Shown: positions 31,801-32,425 of the stretch, piece after piece
How the letters are laid out: the number at the start of each line of letters is the position of its first letter
How positions within the stretch are numbered: position 1 is the first letter of the stretch
Assembly: GCA_905235825.1 (NCBI GenBank)
Contig: CAJONH010000009.1
Coordinates: 1 to 32,425, forward strand
Source of the DNA: Candidatus Gastranaerophilales bacterium
GTDB taxonomy: Bacteria; Cyanobacteriota; Vampirovibrionia; Gastranaerophilales; Gastranaerophilaceae
Length of the DNA: 32,425 nt
Direction of reading: 5' to 3'
Program-made: the position numbers and the translations under genes
Notes under the pieces: generated by a model
The model's database searches: none
Told to the model about the DNA's origin: nothing
Seen by the model: the letters and a program-made list of their open reading frames with translations, nothing else

Positions 31801-32425
31801 TATCCGTAATTATACCGGCTTTTTCATTGACAGACATAATACTGTTAATAGTGCCGTCTGTTTTTAGTGCTACGGTTTCAATTTCTTTTACGAGAGATTT
31901 TGTTTCTTCCTGAACTAAAACAATATTATTTACAACATTACTCATTTCATCAGATAATTTTTCTATCTTATCTGAAATGGAACCTGTTTTTTCTTTTACT
32001 GCGGTTATATTATTTACTGCATCATCAACTTTACCGGATACACGCTCTATATCTTTTGAAACCGATTCATGTTTCTCATTTGCCGAAGCCATTTCATCCG
32101 TAGTTTCATGAAATTTATTGGAAATTTCATCCATTTTTTCTGCGAAATTGCTTGTATTTTCGGAAAAAGCAATAATACTGTTTAATACATCATCAACTTT
32201 GCCCGATACGTGTTCTATTCCGTTAGATTTATCCGAAATGCTGCTTATTTTATCGGATAAAAGATTAATATCCTCATTTAATCCTCTGATATTACCTGAA
32301 ACAGTTTCTATATTATCGGAAATTATATTTACCTTATCTGAAATACTTCCGATATTATCTGATACGTTATTTACATTTTCTTTAACAGAACTGACATTTT
32401 TTACATTTTCGTCAAGTTTTTCCGA
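25817..32425 (-). CDS. Giant repetitive coiled-coil protein, 5' end outside window
   Basis: The frame is open without a stop to the window edge, giving at least 2,202 residues; the Met encoded at 32134 is internal, not a likely start. The composition is Ser/Asn/Lys/Glu/Ile-rich with almost no Cys or Trp. Three repeat registers are visible. A 28-residue unit (VSGKVNDVINSIVSTNEQNN..., four heptads) covers the upstream part. A 15-residue unit (IDESSEKTKEEIKHS) lies at nt 28560-28800. A 24-residue unit (SEKITGLDENIAKLAEGSN...) sits near the C-terminus (nt 25990-26350). The pattern predicts a very long fibrous helix, such as a surface, cytoskeletal or tape-measure-like rod. Whether it has a signal peptide cannot be seen. 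It ends in YIDED with no membrane anchor at the C-terminus. Confidence 0.75.
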   Translation of the reverse strand, partial: SEKLDENVKNVSSVKENVNNVSDNIGSISDKVNIISDNIETVSGNIRGLNEDINLLSDKISSISDKSNGIEHVSGKVDDVLNSIIAFSENTSNFAEKMDEISNKFHETTDEMASANEKHESVSKDIERVSGKVDDAVNNITAVKEKTGSISDKIEKLSDEMSNVVNNIVLVQEETKSLVKEIETVALKTDGTINSIMSVNEKAGIITDKTEQILGKSDNTANSISSINEKTVILTEKADKISEKIDNVTNNIIANNEKQVSVAEKILQVSDKIDNTSKNITVTGEKVDLISKELEAVSGKVDDAVNNIVGVTEETNSLSNEIKAVSGKIDNVINNIVSANEQSNSVSQGIEIVSGKVNDVINGIVSTNEQNNSLAKGIETVSNKIDDVINGIVSANEQSNSVSQGIEVVSGKVNDVINSIVSTNEQNNSLAKGIETVSNKIDDVINNIVSANEQSNSISQGIEVVSGKVNDVINSIVSTNEQNNSLAKGIETVSNKIDNVINGIVSANEQNNSVYSEIAGVSGKVDEIINNNNVSSEQNTLISQNIQCVTEKIDGVISSIGLTGEKTDAVSKNIEQVSVQINDVIDNVIAVNEETNLLTEKSEKISNKIDSTINEISSIKDRTILLSEQNGKIEGKVDDILNSVVSFSESAGSLTGELGAISGKIDDSSVSIVSLKEQTDIIEKQSAKISDKVDALKIDSSLVSSQTVEISAKISESADNIISLNDKTDIITKQNENISNTAEKTLSGISEIKNTTEAVSGKIDAVIEKTADIINNISAENKETKSVVNSISEQMSLKFDDVLNSVIAGNESSETIYSEVERISGKTEDLTYSVGSVSDGITNVDTKLTSASNNIKSINEKTENISEKIDSIYTEVEGVNAGIILVNDNVKEVSSGVNSVSNAINGFSDLMTNKIDVIYDNIGLLNQWVIKVDGLARRGKEFDEKYTSENNILNLKLDGIGNTLSTTNSVINGIPDLKDKLENLSGEIRTIAGIANKNPNDDGDNTKESYVYSLIDIESDFMKLQKFLDDNAQTASKDINALKERFTELNDDISSISIRTNKLILSADDINKDFKNSLSSFSQSMKVLEDKTAEFNPEFKYGIIDTKIEEIASLLRNTTNAAENLNNAFTFLADWIDATGSVLNDMQKDIAEICELKSAGEQLADDIKFNSEQLSENLKQCLENKSDENANNVKNEIKEQISESSREIKEELKYTIDESSEKIKEEIKQNIDESSEKTKEEIKHSIDESSEKTKEEIKHSIDESSEKTKEEIKQNIDESSEKIKEEIKSHSTKNAEKIKQSMEVITDEIRNNALEFDDKLKQNIQIAVDDIRNDISENSERINKQTLTLTEEIRDNVLEVNKSFFDYKNSFNEFKEADINSMKDALSFLVSKSEEIAVKSDFENMKNTVEQVSTNDSANIRYVFEKLFRDFKDSDIQAMKDALSFLVSKSDEYDAVKDDIVRMKDTLENSVEYLKEDDINMRDDISFLRDKAIDLKSDIDNIQKTADGIIENNLSEIKSSIEKSAEQITNSVNSFADDNIKNVKDELSFLRDKVCDIFSDIEKLDDSVQIIASNDFSVVTDKIENEINELKDKDLTVLRDKIINIQLYIEKLESSISNISKNDIEAVKNVISSSKDEWIKSFKNFKENDIQAVKDALLFLVNKSEEFNLQESIENLETSVENISAHDIADFKDNVELSLQYLKDEEINLRDEVSFLRDKSIDIKENIEKVESIVEDINQNNIAGIKNSVEKSISDLKKGDIYKIKDKIEALCDKFENIQSNIDKLKTSFENTNEAVLDKIKTGIENSINQIKTEDIASVKDALTFLVNRAEEFDFKSNIKEASDSLKEINKSGLNDIKSVVSNVITKLDAVENDFSNFKSEEFSDIKSSLNGIMVQLNTALTPHIDSLNERIDKLSEQNSGSLSELETLMQEKISQQDKHILSLEEKINNMSAKYDDMCEKYDKLAQTVTERTDNTEIKDILNYIVSQIAVVNDNSSIQQNNQQKNSEILNNVSEKVSVIDENVAKIKENSNAVNTLSEKITGLDENIAKLTEGSHTINSLSEKITGLDENIAKLAEGSNTINNLSEKITGLDENMAKLAEGSNTINNLSEKISGLDENMLKLANNSKVLKPISEKIAGFDENMSKLANSSEVLNAMAEKVLSFDKNITKLIDDSQVLNKLSEKVSSFDENITRIVSYIDED
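26003..26362 (-). repeat. 72-bp tandem repeats within giant gene
   Basis: ATCAAGTCCTG recurs at 26075, 26147, 26219 and 26291, exactly 72 bp apart, encoding the 24-residue unit SEKITGLDENIAKLAEGSN plus INNL. Outer copies are degenerate (GFDENMSKLANSS, SFDKNITKLIDDS). Confidence 0.9.
28586..28780 (-). repeat. 45-bp tandem repeats within giant gene
   Basis: GGAAGACTCATCTATG recurs at 28631, 28676 and 28721 at exact 45-bp spacing; flanking copies are more diverged. It encodes the 15-residue unit IDESSEKTKEEIKHS. Fifteen residues is not a whole number of heptads, so coil phase would shift (11+4 hendecad-like packing is possible). Confidence 0.9.
30961..31464 (-). repeat. 168-bp tandem repeats within giant gene
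   Basis: The string CTTTTGCCAGTG recurs at 30961, 31129 and 31297, exactly 168 bp apart, with the intervening DNA nearly identical. Each 168-bp unit encodes two 28-residue coiled-coil blocks (an SGKVND type and an SNKIDD type). The low divergence indicates recent duplication or gene conversion. Confidence 0.9.

Noticed and set aside
30915..31913. Long plus-strand open frame (about 332 codons) opposite the giant gene
   Set aside because: It mirrors the codon-biased repeats of the real minus-strand gene, with the same 84/168-bp periodicity, no ribosome binding site and Phe/Ser/Ile-rich low-complexity sequence.
32132..32134. ATG as the start of the giant coiled-coil gene
   Set aside because: The frame stays open with the same repeat-like sequence to the window end, and no ribosome binding site precedes this ATG.

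Overview
The window is AT-rich bacterial DNA (roughly 30% GC by eye) with dense, mostly minus-strand genes. It combines outer-membrane biogenesis (an LptD/OstA-type protein) with a ClpC of the cyanobacterial/Firmicutes type, a reverse-order rubrerythrin and many large proteins without familiar homologues. I infer a host-associated, anaerobic, Gram-negative-walled lineage near non-photosynthetic Cyanobacteria (Vampirovibrionia/Gastranaerophilales). That placement rests on gene content, not on a marker-gene tree.

Layout. Positions 1-1300 look like decayed accessory DNA. There is a TupA-like ATP-grasp fragment broken by a GC-rich 150-bp block, two tiny convergent genes, and a remnant of a phage-type domain joined to a palindromic element. 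Positions 1390-8600 hold rubrerythrin, a short hypothetical, a small exported protein, and a 1,907-residue protein with two papain-like signatures. Positions 8737-20178 are the housekeeping part, all on the minus strand. They encode two TPR proteins, clpC, 5-formyl-THF cyclo-ligase, a 37-aa membrane peptide, an M23 murein peptidase with coiled coil, LptD, a large periplasmic TPR protein, DusB and a GIY-YIG protein. A short XRE regulator (20436-20666) converges on tlyA-tatD (20663-22235). Positions 22364-25791 form a plus-strand accessory cluster. It has a glycine-rich membrane protein, a 691-aa protein with a hydrophobic pore-like half and a C-terminal RelA/SpoT-like nucleotidyltransferase domain, and a 147-aa partner gene. 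Positions 25817-32425 are the 3' part of a giant coiled-coil protein that runs off the window.

How the genes fit together. smORF-M23-lptD-TPR-dus-GIY reads as one envelope/translation operon with very short gaps or overlaps, and its cell-wall and outer-membrane genes belong together functionally. TatD and TlyA are coupled (TAAAATG junction). The accessory loci on both sides look like host- or competitor-interaction proteins. They are large, lineage-specific and lack classical signal peptides. Three of them share a short N-terminal N-[PQ or N]-x-F-x-[GS] motif within the first 25 residues.

The best candidates for something undescribed are the RelA/SpoT-like pore-fusion protein with its neighbour, the double papain-like protein, and the shared N-terminal tag.
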